From Candidatus Methanosuratincola subterraneus (lineage in GTDB: Archaea > Thermoproteota > Methanomethylicia > Methanomethylicales > Methanomethylicaceae), in contig RXGA01000002.1 in assembly GCA_004028775.1 (NCBI GenBank), positions 62,001-126,000 of the forward strand: 64,000 nt of DNA, written 5' to 3'. Below the pieces are notes generated by a model that saw only the letters and a program-made list of their open reading frames with translations, was not told the DNA's origin and did not search any database. The first letter of the stretch is position 1; every line of letters begins with the position of its first letter. Below are positions 16,111 to 25,655 of this stretch, piece after piece. The translations under genes were made by a program, and so were the position numbers.

Positions 16111-18318
16111 TCATTGCCGCCTGACCATTGCGCTGAGGCGCTTCCTGAAGACGATAGCCAAGATCGCTGCTAGGACAACAACAGCCGCATACCAGAGGGG
16201 CGAAATGCCAGGGGTTGGCGCAATCGGGAGGTCGCGGTAGGAGGCATCGCTCAGCTGGCGCCCGTCCTGCACCCAGGAGAGCTCCACGTCGACTCCCAAG
16301 CTGCCGGGCGCAACCTTCTGGTCAACGTCGACCTCCATCATCACGATCTTTGAGGAGTTGCCCGGCAGGCTGCCGACGAGCGTGGACGTGGATCCCGTGA
16401 TGTACCCTGAGACCAGGGAGAGGCGCAGCTGCTCAGCGGTCTGGCTTCCGTTGTTTGAGAGCTGCACGAAGACCTTCACATTCCTGGCGCCTGGAGTGAC
16501 CTCCCTGTCGAAGTAGATCCTTTCGACTGAGACAGGCGCCTTCTCCCTCACCGTCAGCGGGATCGATGTCGTGGAGTTCCCGGAGGCGGTCTCGATCGTG
16601 ATGGGGATCTCATAGTATCCCGGGGCGGCACTTCCAGCTATGTCAACCAGGAACTGGATCTGAACCGAGGATCCGACCTGCAGGTATGGGATCGTGAACC
16701 GGTCAGTCCCTGCGTAGGAAGGCTCCACCACGCCGGGTATTCCCCCCATCCTTATCCTCACATTCTCAGCCGTGTAGTTCCCGCTGTTGACGATCAGGCA
16801 GACCACCCTCACCACCTTGTCACCCGGGAATGCCGGCGATGGGATAGTGCTCACGGTTGAGACTACCACCTCAGGCTCTGCCGCCACCGAAAAGCCGTAC
16901 GCCGACGTGTATGAGTAGTAGTTGCCAAGCCTGTCGCGGTACTGGACCTGGACGTACACCGGGACCGCCCCGAAGACGCCGGGCTGGACAAAGATGCCCC
17001 TCTCGGCCTTCAGGGACCCGTTGGCTGGGATCTCCCACGCGCTCGATGTGCCTGGGCCGACGACGACCGCCACCTGCGGGGACTGGGAGAAGAGGCTGAC
17101 CGTTACGTTCTGGGCAGAGTCTGTGCCTATGTTCCTGACTATGAAGGTTACATGGTTGACTGAGTTCGGGCTGAGCGATGAGGAGTTTGCCGAGACTTCG
17201 AGGAGCGGCGCCGGGGGATCGGCTGAGATGAAGCCGATGGAGACTGTGTCTGCGTAAGTCGCATTCCTCCAGTCGCTGCACCCGAGCGAGACGGAGAGCC
17301 GGAGGGAGCCGTAGACCTGCTTGTCAAGGTAGAGCTGGATCGGGATCCCCGTGGACTGACCTGGAGCCAGGTCGCCCAGATGGAAGGAGTTTGCGCCGAT
17401 GAGCGTCAGCCTGTCGGACACCGGCGTGACCTTTACAGTGATGTCCGTTGCGGCGGATCCGCCGTTGTTCGAAATGAGGAGGGTCACGTTGTTGACCGCC
17501 CCCGCAATGAGCTCGGTCGTCCCAGCCGATGCGGCCAGGCGGGGCTCCTCCGGGCTCTCAGCCTTCACCCCTACCGAGATCGAGCGCGTGTAAGGCGTGC
17601 CGTCCTCCCCGTCGTACGTCACTGTTACCGAGAAGGCGCTCCCGTCCCCAATGCTGTTCTCCGCGAATAGGGCCAGCGTGACCAGCCCAGAAGCCCCGGG
17701 CTGTAGCGCGCCGAGGTCGAAGCGGTTGGATCCGATGAGCGTGAGGTAGATGTCCTGGCTCTGGACTGCAACCTTGACGTTCCTCGCGAGGCCGTCCCCC
17801 TTGTTCTCCACGAGGATCTGGATCGCATTGACCCCTCCTTTCACGAGCGTGGTGCCCAGCGGCTCCACCGCTATATCCGGGCTCCCCCTCAGATCCGCCC
17901 TGACGCTGGACTCGAAAGATGAAGTTGTGTTCCCCACCAGGTACTCAACGCGGAGGGGCAGGAGGTAGCTTCCCGCGACCGCCGAGGAGGATACATTGAA
18001 GCCGAATTCGAGGTAGACGGTGTCGCCGCTGGCTAGGGTGCCGTTGTATGAAGACTCAACTGCCTGGGTCTGGGCGTCGGCGGAAATCTGGGAGACGTCG
18101 AGCGACGCGTTCAACGAGGCGGCAGTCGATGACCCACAATATGAGAGGACCACGACCAGCGTCCTGTTCTCGGGGAAGGAAGGGGTTGCCCAGTAGACGT
18201 CCTTGATGGCGAAGTCGTGCGCCGCCGCTAGGACCTGAGTGCCGCCCTGGCAGCATCCCGCCGTGGCAATCAACAGCAGCAGAAGGAAGACCGCATTTTT
18301 TCTTTCTCCAAATTCCAT
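16111..18318 (-). CDS. COG1361-type S-layer-like repeat protein, exporter partner
   Basis: A 735-residue secreted protein: an N-terminal hydrophobic signal (NAVFLLLLLIATAGCC), then tandem immunoglobulin-like CARDB/NEW3 repeats of about 115 residues, several carrying variants of LVKGGVNAIQILVENKGDGLARNVKV, NNVTLLISNNGGSAATDI and VNHVTFIVRNIGTDSAQNV, then a C-terminal membrane helix (WYAAVVVLAAILAIVF) and basic tail. Such COG1361 proteins commonly sit beside ABC-2 exporters in archaea. The stop-to-start gap to the permease is six bases, so permease and repeat protein likely act together at the cell surface. Confidence 0.85.
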   Translation of the reverse strand: MEFGERKNAVFLLLLLIATAGCCQGGTQVLAAAHDFAIKDVYWATPSFPENRTLVVVLSYCGSSTAASLNASLDVSQISADAQTQAVESSYNGTLASGDTVYLEFGFNVSSSAVAGSYLLPLRVEYLVGNTTSSFESSVRADLRGSPDIAVEPLGTTLVKGGVNAIQILVENKGDGLARNVKVAVQSQDIYLTLIGSNRFDLGALQPGASGLVTLALFAENSIGDGSAFSVTVTYDGEDGTPYTRSISVGVKAESPEEPRLAASAGTTELIAGAVNNVTLLISNNGGSAATDITVKVTPVSDRLTLIGANSFHLGDLAPGQSTGIPIQLYLDKQVYGSLRLSVSLGCSDWRNATYADTVSIGFISADPPAPLLEVSANSSSLSPNSVNHVTFIVRNIGTDSAQNVTVSLFSQSPQVAVVVGPGTSSAWEIPANGSLKAERGIFVQPGVFGAVPVYVQVQYRDRLGNYYSYTSAYGFSVAAEPEVVVSTVSTIPSPAFPGDKVVRVVCLIVNSGNYTAENVRIRMGGIPGVVEPSYAGTDRFTIPYLQVGSSVQIQFLVDIAGSAAPGYYEIPITIETASGNSTTSIPLTVREKAPVSVERIYFDREVTPGARNVKVFVQLSNNGSQTAEQLRLSLVSGYITGSTSTLVGSLPGNSSKIVMMEVDVDQKVAPGSLGVDVELSWVQDGRQLSDASYRDLPIAPTPGISPLWYAAVVVLAAILAIVFRKRLSAMVRRQ

Positions 18319-18324
18319 GGCAGA

Positions 18325-19440
18325 TCACTCCACTCTCAACTTTAATATGGCTGGCGCGATCGACATCATCGCGCCCATGTAAACTAGGAGGGCCGCGACA
18401 GGCTGGAGGAGCTGGGGGATCCCGTACCCTTTGATCATTATGCTCCTGAAAGCCATTATGAAGTGGTACATGGGGTTCACGTTTGCAATCGCCGCGGCCT
18501 GCGGGGAGAGGAGCTCGACCGGGGCGAGGCCGCCGCAGAATAGCAGGAAGGGTATGAAGATGAAAATGGCAGCCTGGTTAGCCTGGAGCTGGTTCCTCGA
18601 CAGGACTGAAATGAGCATCCCGAGCCCCAGCGATCCCAGCAGGTATACCGTCGAGATCAGCAATAGGTCAAAGATCGATCCCCTGATCACCACCCCGAAG
18701 ACGTTTATCGCGACGAAGAGCGTGATGAGCATGTCAGCGATGGTAGCGATGAAGTATGCTGCGAGCTTACCGAAGATTATGTCGAGCCTGCCGACAGGGG
18801 ACATGATGAGCTGCTCGAACGTCCCCTTCTCCTTCTCCCTGCATATCGCGATCGAGATCAGGGTCGTCGGGACGAGCTGCAAGACCAGCGCTATCACGAA
18901 GGGGGTGAAGGCCTCCAAGTTGGTCACGGTTGGCCCATACACAGAGTTGTAGATCAGCTCGACCGAAGGCCCGTGGACCTGCCTGGCGAACTCCTGCTGG
19001 AAGTTGTAGGTGACCGCGAGCATCGAGTCCTTCACAGTGCTAGCGAGCGTCGGCGAGCTCTCGTCGATGATCACCAGGACCCGGACCGGGCTCCCGCTCA
19101 GCAGGGAGGATGTGAAACCCTCCGGGATGATGAGGGCCGCGGGCGCAACCCCCTTGCTGACCATCGTGCGCGCCTCCTCGATCGAGTGCGCATTGGCCTT
19201 CACGGAGACCGTCGGGGTCTCTGAGATCGCGCTGACCAGGGCGGTGCCCATCTGCCCCCCGTCCATGTCCACGATGACTATCCCGACCTTCCCGGTCGAT
19301 CCGCCGTACCCTATGCCGAAGAGGAGCATCACGACGAGTGGTATCAGCGCGATCATCACAAGGGACCTAGGGTCCCTCGTCAGCTGTATCAGCTCCTTCC
19401 TGACTACAGCCATCACCTTCGGCGTCGCGCCCTCAGGCAA
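18325..19440 (-). CDS. ABC-2 type exporter permease
   Basis: A 371-residue permease of the YhhJ/YbhR-like ABC-2 group: cytoplasmic start VMAVVRKELIQLTRDPRSL, first helix LVMIALIPLVVMLLFGIGYGG, a large extracytoplasmic domain (about 45-170), then five helices with ICREKEKGTFEQLIMSPV between helices 2 and 3 and FCGGLAPVELLSPQ near the end. It overlaps the ATPase gene by eight bases. Exports an unknown substrate together with the adjacent ATPase and COG1361 protein. Confidence 0.9.
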   Translation of the reverse strand: MPEGATPKVMAVVRKELIQLTRDPRSLVMIALIPLVVMLLFGIGYGGSTGKVGIVIVDMDGGQMGTALVSAISETPTVSVKANAHSIEEARTMVSKGVAPAALIIPEGFTSSLLSGSPVRVLVIIDESSPTLASTVKDSMLAVTYNFQQEFARQVHGPSVELIYNSVYGPTVTNLEAFTPFVIALVLQLVPTTLISIAICREKEKGTFEQLIMSPVGRLDIIFGKLAAYFIATIADMLITLFVAINVFGVVIRGSIFDLLLISTVYLLGSLGLGMLISVLSRNQLQANQAAIFIFIPFLLFCGGLAPVELLSPQAAAIANVNPMYHFIMAFRSIMIKGYGIPQLLQPVAALLVYMGAMMSIAPAILKLRVE

Positions 19441-20404
19441 CCCTGCCAGCCCCCTCGACCACGCTGATGAAAACGTCCTCGAGCGTCACGTAGGTCGGCG
19501 AAGCCGATAGGACGGTGAATCCCGCCCTCTCCAGTGCGCTGATCATCGCTGGGATCTCGCGGGGGGCGTCTTGGGCGAGAACCCTCAGCTTCACCGCCGA
19601 TCCCAATGCACAATCCGGCCCACCCTCGCCCGCCACCTGGCGATCGATCACCCTGCAGAAGCTCAGGGCGGAGGCGGGGTCGCCGCGCCCCCTTACGGTC
19701 ACCTCGACCAGGTCTCCGCCGAAGACCCTCCTCTTCAGATCGCGCGGGGTCCCCTCGGCCACAACCCTCCCCCTGTTGACGAGGGCGATCCTGTCGCAGT
19801 TCTCAGCCTCGTCCATGTAGTGGGTCGTGACGAGTATGGTGACCGACTCCTTGTTCAGCCCCCTCAGGTACTCCCAGAACATCCTCCTGATGGGAGGGTC
19901 CACGCCTGCGGTCGGCTCGTCCAGTATCAGGAGCCTGGGGCGGTGGATGAGCGCGACCCCGAGGGCTAGCCGCTGCTTCATGCCCCCGCTGAGCCTGCCT
20001 GCGAGCCTCCCTGAGAACTCCTCCAGCGTGAGGAAGGAGAGGAGCTCTGAGACCCGCTCTGCAAGCTCCTTCCTCGGGATCCCGTAGAGCCTGCCGTAGA
20101 ACTCGAGGTTCTCCTTCACTGTCAGGTCCTCGTAGAGGCTGAACTTCTGCGCCATGTAGCCCGTGATCCTTATCAGGGCATCCCTCTCCATCGGCATCCT
20201 GTACCCCCAGACCAGGATTTCCCCAGAGGTGGGCGCCATCAGCCCGCAGATCATCCTGATCGTCGTTGTCTTCCCCGCGCCGTTTGGCCCGAGCAGCCCG
20301 TAGATCTCTCCCTTCTTTATCCGGAGGTCCAGCCCATCCACAGCAACAAAGGTCCCGAAGACCTTCCTGAGGCCGGTGATCTCGACCGCAAGAGAGGGAT
20401 CCAT
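19433..20404 (-). CDS. ABC exporter ATPase
   Basis: A 323-residue ABC ATPase: Walker A GPNGAGKTTT near residue 39, Q-loop in YMAQKFSLYEDL, signature LSGGMKQRLALG near 139, Walker B LLILDEPTAGVD, and H-loop VTTHYMDEAE. A C-terminal extension of about 90 residues is typical of CcmA/drug-export ATPases. First gene of the exporter operon; divergent from the TrmB regulator across a 64-base AT-rich promoter region. Confidence 0.95.
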   Translation of the reverse strand: MDPSLAVEITGLRKVFGTFVAVDGLDLRIKKGEIYGLLGPNGAGKTTTIRMICGLMAPTSGEILVWGYRMPMERDALIRITGYMAQKFSLYEDLTVKENLEFYGRLYGIPRKELAERVSELLSFLTLEEFSGRLAGRLSGGMKQRLALGVALIHRPRLLILDEPTAGVDPPIRRMFWEYLRGLNKESVTILVTTHYMDEAENCDRIALVNRGRVVAEGTPRDLKRRVFGGDLVEVTVRGRGDPASALSFCRVIDRQVAGEGGPDCALGSAVKLRVLAQDAPREIPAMISALERAGFTVLSASPTYVTLEDVFISVVEGAGRVA

Positions 20405-20468
20405 AGGCGTAGATAAAAGGAGGGGAGTATTTTAATTTATTAACTGAAAAGAGTGAAAATCAGGCTTC

Positions 20469-21311
20469 GTGGGGGCGGTCGGGACGGGCAGGGGCAGGGG
20501 CGGCGGTCAAGGGGCGCAGGGCAACGAGCTCCGATCGACGGGGGCGTACCAAGCGCTGAAGGACGCCGGGCTGACTGACTACGAAGCGCTTGCGTACCTC
20601 GGGCTCGTCTTCCGCGGCCCCACCTCCGCGAAGGCGCTGAGCGAGTCTACGGGCATCCCCAACACCAGGGTCTACGATGTCCTCGGCGAGCTCGAGCGCA
20701 GGGGATGGGTCGAGGTGGACGCGAGCAGGCCGATGAGGTTCAGGGCAAAGCCCCCTCCGGAGGTGGTCGGTGTCGTCAGGGCGGAGCAGCAGCAGAGGCT
20801 GGGCAGGGTGGAGGAGGTGCTCATGAAGGAACTACTCCCGGTCTACGAGACCAAGGCTGCAGAGAGCACCGAGATATGGTTCATAAGGTCCGTCCCCGGG
20901 ATGGTCAACCGCATCAGGTCGCTCGTCTCCTCCGCAAAGAAAGAACTGAGGCTGATGATGGGGCACTTCGAGACGGAGGTCTACGGCGGGGTAATCGGCG
21001 AGATCTCCGAGACCACGAAGAAGAAGAGGGTGAGGGCGTTCGTCTCCGAGGATGTGGCGCAGGCCCTCTCGGGGACCGGCCTCCAGGGGGCAGAGATCAT
21101 GATCGGGGCAGCAGTGGCTCCGTTCAACATCATACTCTCGGACAGCGGCGAGGTGCTCTTCCACCTTTGGTCAGGGCTCGACGGACCCCCTGAGAGGAGG
21201 AAGAACTTCATGGTGTACGTCTCGGACAGGTCCATCGAGAAGGTCATCAGGGACTACATCGACGCCCTCTTCTCAGCAGGCCGCACATCCCCATTCAGCC
21301 GCCCACCATAG
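20469..21311 (+). CDS. TrmB-family transcriptional regulator
   Basis: A 280-residue regulator with an N-terminal TrmB winged helix (LTDYEALAYLGLVFRGPTSAKALSESTGIPNTRVYDVLGELERRGWVEV, split here across residues 33-85) followed by a coiled linker and a ligand-binding domain of the TrmB C-terminal type. It is transcribed divergently from the ABC exporter and separated by 64 bases containing TTTTAATTTATT, so it is the probable local regulator. The GTG 20469 start adds a Gly-rich 20-residue leader; a later start is possible. Confidence 0.87.
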   Translation: MGAVGTGRGRGGGQGAQGNELRSTGAYQALKDAGLTDYEALAYLGLVFRGPTSAKALSESTGIPNTRVYDVLGELERRGWVEVDASRPMRFRAKPPPEVVGVVRAEQQQRLGRVEEVLMKELLPVYETKAAESTEIWFIRSVPGMVNRIRSLVSSAKKELRLMMGHFETEVYGGVIGEISETTKKKRVRAFVSEDVAQALSGTGLQGAEIMIGAAVAPFNIILSDSGEVLFHLWSGLDGPPERRKNFMVYVSDRSIEKVIRDYIDALFSAGRTSPFSRPP

Positions 21312-21420
21312 GCACTGCAGCGGCGATCGGATCCCGGCGTAAACAAGAACAAGACTTGCTTTTCCAGGAGGGGGTGCGCGCATTACGATCATGCCTTGGC
21401 GGCTCGGGTTCCATCAACCG

Positions 21421-22686
21421 CTAGAGGAGAAAGCCAAGCGACAAGACTGCTATCGATGAAGTCAAGATCGCGATCGGCGCCCCGACCCTGAGGAACTCCC
21501 AGAACGAGAACGTCTCACCCTTGTTCTCGGCAGCCTCAAGGACGATTATGTTCGCCGCCGCCCCCAGCAGGGTGAGGTTGCCTGCCAGGGTGCTCCCGGC
21601 GGCAAGGGATATCCACTGCGATGGGGTGGCGCCAGCAGCCTTGAAGGCAGGCAGCATTATCGCTACGAACGGGACGTTCGAGGTGATCTGGCTAGCGACC
21701 AGGCTCAGCCCGAATATCGAGGCGACCGACTCCGGACCCTGGGAGAAGAGGGTGGGGCTGAAAAAGTCGATGACCGCCGAGAGGAGCCCGCTCTTCTCGA
21801 CTCCAGCCATCACTACGAACATCGAGGCGAAGAAAACAATCGTTCCCCAGTCAACGCCCCTCAACGCCTGGCGCCTGTCCTTCGAGATGAGGAGGGCGGC
21901 TGTCCCGCCGGCTAAGGCTACCAGGGCGATCGGCCAGCCTATTGTGTCCGCAGATAGGAATGCGATCACCGTCACGGCTGCCACCGCGCCGACCCTTGCC
22001 GCCTCCTCCCTCGAGGAGAGCATCCTCCGCGGATCCGGGAGCGAGACATCGAAGCTCCCGCCCAGGTCCTTCCTGTAGGCGAGAGAAAGGACTAGGAACT
22101 CGGCGGCGCAGCCGAGGGCAACAGGCACTGCCATCCGCTCCATGAAAAGGAGGGTGTTGACGCCGGACTCTATCTTGATCAGGACGTTCTGCGGGTTCCC
22201 AATCGGGGTGAGGGCCGATCCAATGTTGGAGGAGAAGGCGACTGCGAGGATATAGGGAGTCTTCCTCACCTTCGCTAGCCCGCAGGCTGCGATCACAATC
22301 GGGGTCATGACGAGCACAACGGCATCGTTGACGAAGAAAGCCGAGGCGGCTGCGACGAAGGCGATCACCGCAAGGAGGAGCCTCTTCGGGGTGGCTGCCA
22401 CCGCCAGGAACCGGACCGCGAGGTACTGGAGGAGCCCGACCTGGACCATCGCCTCGACTATCAGGAATGTCCCAAAGAGGAACAGTATGACCTCGGCGTT
22501 CACCGCCGCTACAGCCTCGTCGAGGCCCATCGCCCCAACAGCAAGGAGGGCGACCGCCCCCACGAGCATCGCCGTCCAGACCTCAAACTTGAAGCCGCCG
22601 ATGCGCCTCAGAGCGATTGCCGCGTAGACAAACAGGAAAACAGCGAGGACCTCAAACTGGAGCAGCCCCCACTCCGTACCCACCAC
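21421..22686 (-). CDS. ArsB/NhaD/SLC13-superfamily ion transporter
   Basis: A 421-residue permease with about 11 membrane helices of the IT superfamily (ArsB/CitM/NhaD). FFVNDAVVLVMTPIV, the GSALTPIGNPQNVLI loop and TSNVPFVAIMLPAF with SLAAGSTLAGNLTLLGAAANIIVLE are the paired hairpin motifs of the family. Could extrude arsenite or transport Na+ or dicarboxylate; sequence does not decide. Convergent with the TrmB gene. Confidence 0.85.
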   Translation of the reverse strand: MVGTEWGLLQFEVLAVFLFVYAAIALRRIGGFKFEVWTAMLVGAVALLAVGAMGLDEAVAAVNAEVILFLFGTFLIVEAMVQVGLLQYLAVRFLAVAATPKRLLLAVIAFVAAASAFFVNDAVVLVMTPIVIAACGLAKVRKTPYILAVAFSSNIGSALTPIGNPQNVLIKIESGVNTLLFMERMAVPVALGCAAEFLVLSLAYRKDLGGSFDVSLPDPRRMLSSREEAARVGAVAAVTVIAFLSADTIGWPIALVALAGGTAALLISKDRRQALRGVDWGTIVFFASMFVVMAGVEKSGLLSAVIDFFSPTLFSQGPESVASIFGLSLVASQITSNVPFVAIMLPAFKAAGATPSQWISLAAGSTLAGNLTLLGAAANIIVLEAAENKGETFSFWEFLRVGAPIAILTSSIAVLSLGFLL

Positions 22687-22807
22687 CCACCCAACCCAAT
22701 CCAGTCCAATCCAATCAACTGCATCCCTTGCTGGGCAGCAACCGAGTGCCGTGCAAGGCCTTCAGTGAAGCTATTAAGTATCCAGCACGATATACTAGTA
22801 AATAAAG

Positions 22808-23218
22808 GTGCAGGCGTTGATCTCGAGGATCCTGGTCATTGCGGACGGCTCGCCGGTGAGCGAGCAGGCGCTCATCGAGGCGATCCACATCGCAAAGATA
22901 TTCAACTCGACGATAATCGGCATCCACCCCATGCCCAGGCAGGACCCGGTACAGGTCAAGGCAGGGAGGGAGATAATCGAGAGGTACGAGGGGATAGTGA
23001 AGGGGGCGGGGCTGAACTTCGAGTGGCTATTCGTCGAGGACAAGCCCGGACCGGCTGCGGTGAAGGTCGCTGAGAGGAGGGATGTGGACCTCATCGTGGT
23101 CGGGAGCCTCGGGGAGGGGGGAATTAAGAGGACGCTCATCCCGAGCGCCGTCGAGTACATCGTGAAGAATGCAGGCTGCGATGTCTACGTAGTGAAGAAG
23201 AAGGAGCCGCTCTTCTGA
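22808..23218 (+). CDS. Universal stress protein, UspA family
   Basis: A 136-residue UspA domain: ILVIADGSPVSEQALIEAIHIAK at the start and VVGSLGEGGIKRTLIPSAVEYIVKNAGCDVYVVK at the end. The usual ATP-binding G-2x-G-9x-G(S/T) is partly changed to GSLGEGG..TLIPSAVEY, so nucleotide binding is uncertain. GTG 22808 is used, after a TATA-like ATATACTAG near 22790; TTG 22814 is the alternative. AAAAAGAATGATGAGAG follows the stop. Confidence 0.85.
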   Translation: MQALISRILVIADGSPVSEQALIEAIHIAKIFNSTIIGIHPMPRQDPVQVKAGREIIERYEGIVKGAGLNFEWLFVEDKPGPAAVKVAERRDVDLIVVGSLGEGGIKRTLIPSAVEYIVKNAGCDVYVVKKKEPLF

Positions 23219-23389
23219 AAAAGAATGATGAGAGAGACGGAAAGGGAAAGTTGAAAAAAAGGCAGACAGACACAGAAATAAGAAAAAAGGGAAAAGAATC
23301 CACAGGGGGCTTTTGAAACGCAGCCGGAGGCGAAACGAGGTTTTGCTTCCCCCGCTGATCCCGGGGTCTCCAAGAATGCAGTCCTTTTC

Positions 23390-24802
23390 GTGGCGACACT
23401 CGCGACCTTCGTGACCCCATTCAGCATGGCAGCTGTGAGCATCGCTCTCCCGGCGATTGGCGCTGAGTTCGGAATGGACACGATACTGATGGGGTGGGTT
23501 AGCACTTCTTTCCTCCTGTCGTCGGCGGCATTCCTGGTCATATTCGGGAGGCTTGCGGACATCCACGGCAGGAAGCGGATCTTCACATGCGGTGCGATCA
23601 TATTCGCAGCCGCTTCCTTCGCGATAAGCCTCTCGCCATCCCCCGACTTCCTGATCTTCATGAGGATCGTGCAGGGCGTTGGTGGCTCGATGATAGCCAC
23701 CACATCGGTTGCGCTGATCACCAGCGTCTTCCCCCCGGGCGAGCGAGGCAAGGCTCTGGGGATAAACTCGGCTGCAGTGTACACAGGACTCTCAGCCGGG
23801 CCTTTCCTCGGCGGGCTACTGACCCAGCAACTCGGGTGGCGCTCGATATTCCTCGTGATTGTCCCGCTCATGGCGCTAGTCCTGCTCCTCATATCCACGT
23901 CGATGAGGGGGGAGTGGAGGGAGGCGAAGGGCGAGAGCTTCGACTTCGTTGGCTCGGCGATATACGGCTTCATGCTCGTCTCTACGATCTACGGGTTCTC
24001 GATCCTCCCGTCGTACGCCGGGGGGGTGCTGCTGGCAGCAGGGATCATCGGGCTCGTCGCGTTCATCAGGTACGAGTCCTCTGCGAGGAGCCCTGTACTT
24101 GACATGAGTCTCTTCAGGGGGAACAGGGTATTCACCTTCTCGAACCTCGCGGCGCTGATCAACTATGCGTCAACCTCCGCAATCACCTTCCTGATGAGCC
24201 TTTACCTGCAGTATGTGAGGGGGCTAGATCCCCAGGGGGCAGGGCTGATTCTCCTATCCCAGCCCATAGTGCAGGCGTTGCTCTCCCCCATCGCCGGCAG
24301 GCTCTCGGACAGGGTCGAGCCAAGGCTAATCTCCTCAGCAGGGATGGCGATCATCTCTGCCGGACTCTTTTCGCTCGCCACGATCTCTACAGAGACGCCC
24401 CAGTTGCTGATAGTGGCGAACCTGGCAGCGCTCGGATTCGGCTTCGCGCTCTTCATCACCCCGAACACGAACGCGATAATGAGCGCAGTGGAGAAGAAGT
24501 ATTTGGGAGTCGCGTCGGGGACGCTCGCGACGATGCGCCAGGTCGGGCAGACTCTGAGCATGGGCTTTGCGATGATGGTCCTCGCGGTTTACGTCGGGCC
24601 TGTCCAGATCACCCCTCCCCTCTATCCGGCGTTCATGAGCAGCCTCACCACAATCTTCGTCTTCTTCGCCCTGCTCTGCATTGTCGGGATGGCGGCCTCG
24701 CTTGCCAGGGGCAAGGTGCTGAACAACAAGGGACTCCAGAATGGAAAACCCGAGCCCTTGGGCAATGGCAAGCCAGCGAGTGCAACTACCAATCCCAAGT
24801 GA
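23390..24802 (+). CDS. MFS drug/metabolite exporter, DHA2-like
   Basis: A 470-residue, 14-span-type major facilitator: SIALPAIGAEFGMD in helix 1, the motif GRLADIHGRKRIF, RIVQGVGGSMIATTSVALI, and GINSAAVYTGLSAGPFLGGLLTQQLGWRSIF (antiporter motif C region, residues about 118-148). Similar to EmrB/QacA. GTG 23390 is the first canonical codon but trims helix 1; the frame continues open upstream to 23282 without ATG/GTG/TTG, so the start may be wrong or the upstream sequence altered. Confidence 0.87.
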   Translation: MATLATFVTPFSMAAVSIALPAIGAEFGMDTILMGWVSTSFLLSSAAFLVIFGRLADIHGRKRIFTCGAIIFAAASFAISLSPSPDFLIFMRIVQGVGGSMIATTSVALITSVFPPGERGKALGINSAAVYTGLSAGPFLGGLLTQQLGWRSIFLVIVPLMALVLLLISTSMRGEWREAKGESFDFVGSAIYGFMLVSTIYGFSILPSYAGGVLLAAGIIGLVAFIRYESSARSPVLDMSLFRGNRVFTFSNLAALINYASTSAITFLMSLYLQYVRGLDPQGAGLILLSQPIVQALLSPIAGRLSDRVEPRLISSAGMAIISAGLFSLATISTETPQLLIVANLAALGFGFALFITPNTNAIMSAVEKKYLGVASGTLATMRQVGQTLSMGFAMMVLAVYVGPVQITPPLYPAFMSSLTTIFVFFALLCIVGMAASLARGKVLNNKGLQNGKPEPLGNGKPASATTNPK

Positions 24803-24865
24803 GCCCCATGGGACAATAACGCTAGTGGCGATGAACGGGAGGAGAAAAATAAAAAAAAGGAGAGT

Positions 24866-25285
24866 TTACTTGGGGAGTATCACCTTGTCGATCGCGTGGC
24901 AGACGCCATTGTCCACGACTATATCGCCCTGGACGATCTTGGCGTCATTCACAAATAGGGCTCCGGCTTTGAAGGAGATCTTGACCGGCTGCCCCTGGAC
25001 GGTCTTCAACTCCTTCAATTTCTTCAGATCGACGAACGCATATCTCCCAGCCACGACGTGGTAGGTCAGCACCTTCTTGAGTGCAGGTATGTCCTTCAGC
25101 AAAGAGTCTACAGTCCCCGGCGGCAGGGCAGCGAAAGCCTCGTCCGTGGGGGCGAATACCGTGAAAGGTCCCTTGCCCTTCAGCGTGTCTACCAGCCCGG
25201 CTGCCTTGACTGCTGCGACGAGCGTGTTGAACTTTCCGCTAGCTACAGCTGCGTCAACTATATCTGGCAAAAATAAGCCACCCAT
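24866..25285 (-). CDS. Fasciclin (FAS1) domain protein
   Basis: A 139-residue single FAS1 domain: [28 protein letters not shown], the H1 motif [27 protein letters not shown], and the terminal [16 protein letters not shown]. No signal peptide is encoded, which is unusual because FAS1 proteins are generally adhesive and extracellular; it may be cytoplasmic or the secretion route is not seen. ATG 25285 lies about 26 bases from a TATA-like box, so the mRNA is probably leaderless. Confidence 0.92.
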   Translation of the reverse strand: MGGLFLPDIVDAAVASGKFNTLVAAVKAAGLVDTLKGKGPFTVFAPTDEAFAALPPGTVDSLLKDIPALKKVLTYHVVAGRYAFVDLKKLKELKTVQGQPVKISFKAGALFVNDAKIVQGDIVVDNGVCHAIDKVILPK

Positions 25286-25306
25286 GTACTATTACATGTT
25301 ATCTCA

Positions 25307-25315
25307 CTTATATTT
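25307..25315 (-). promoter_or_regulatory. TATA box for the fasciclin gene (leaderless spacing)
   Basis: On the minus strand AAATATAAG is centred about 26 bases upstream of ATG 25285. With the usual 25-base TATA-to-start distance the transcript would begin at or next to the ATG. Confidence 0.5.
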
Positions 25316-25320
25316 GATCC

Positions 25321-25655
25321 CACTGGTTTTGCAGCTTCCAGAATGAAAACGGATTTGAATCATGAACTTCATTTAGCTCGCGAGTTTTCACCATCATGTT
25401 TTTGCAGCCCAATCCCCCCGCAGACGGGCAAGTGCGCAAAACATGGCTGGGGAGGCCGCCAGGCGCGGCAAAGGTCCGGAAGAGATGAACTGCAGGCGGA
25501 AAAGGGTTGGGAGCGCGAATGATCAGGAAAGAAAAACGCTGGAGATAACTATGAGCCGTTTTCTGATTCTTTTTGCCCAGGGGCGATCACTGAAGGCTTT
25601 TCCAGAGCCTCAGAGAGCGTTATAAGCCCTAAAAGCAAATCTTATTGCGATAACC
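25321..25655. other. Intergenic region without a supported gene
   Basis: Between the divergent fasciclin and RNase J genes. Short frames exist but none has a convincing start signal or familiar protein. Scattered TGAT and CTGA motifs are present, without a proper pair of C and D boxes. TATAAGC near 25622 could serve as the RNase J promoter. Confidence 0.4.
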
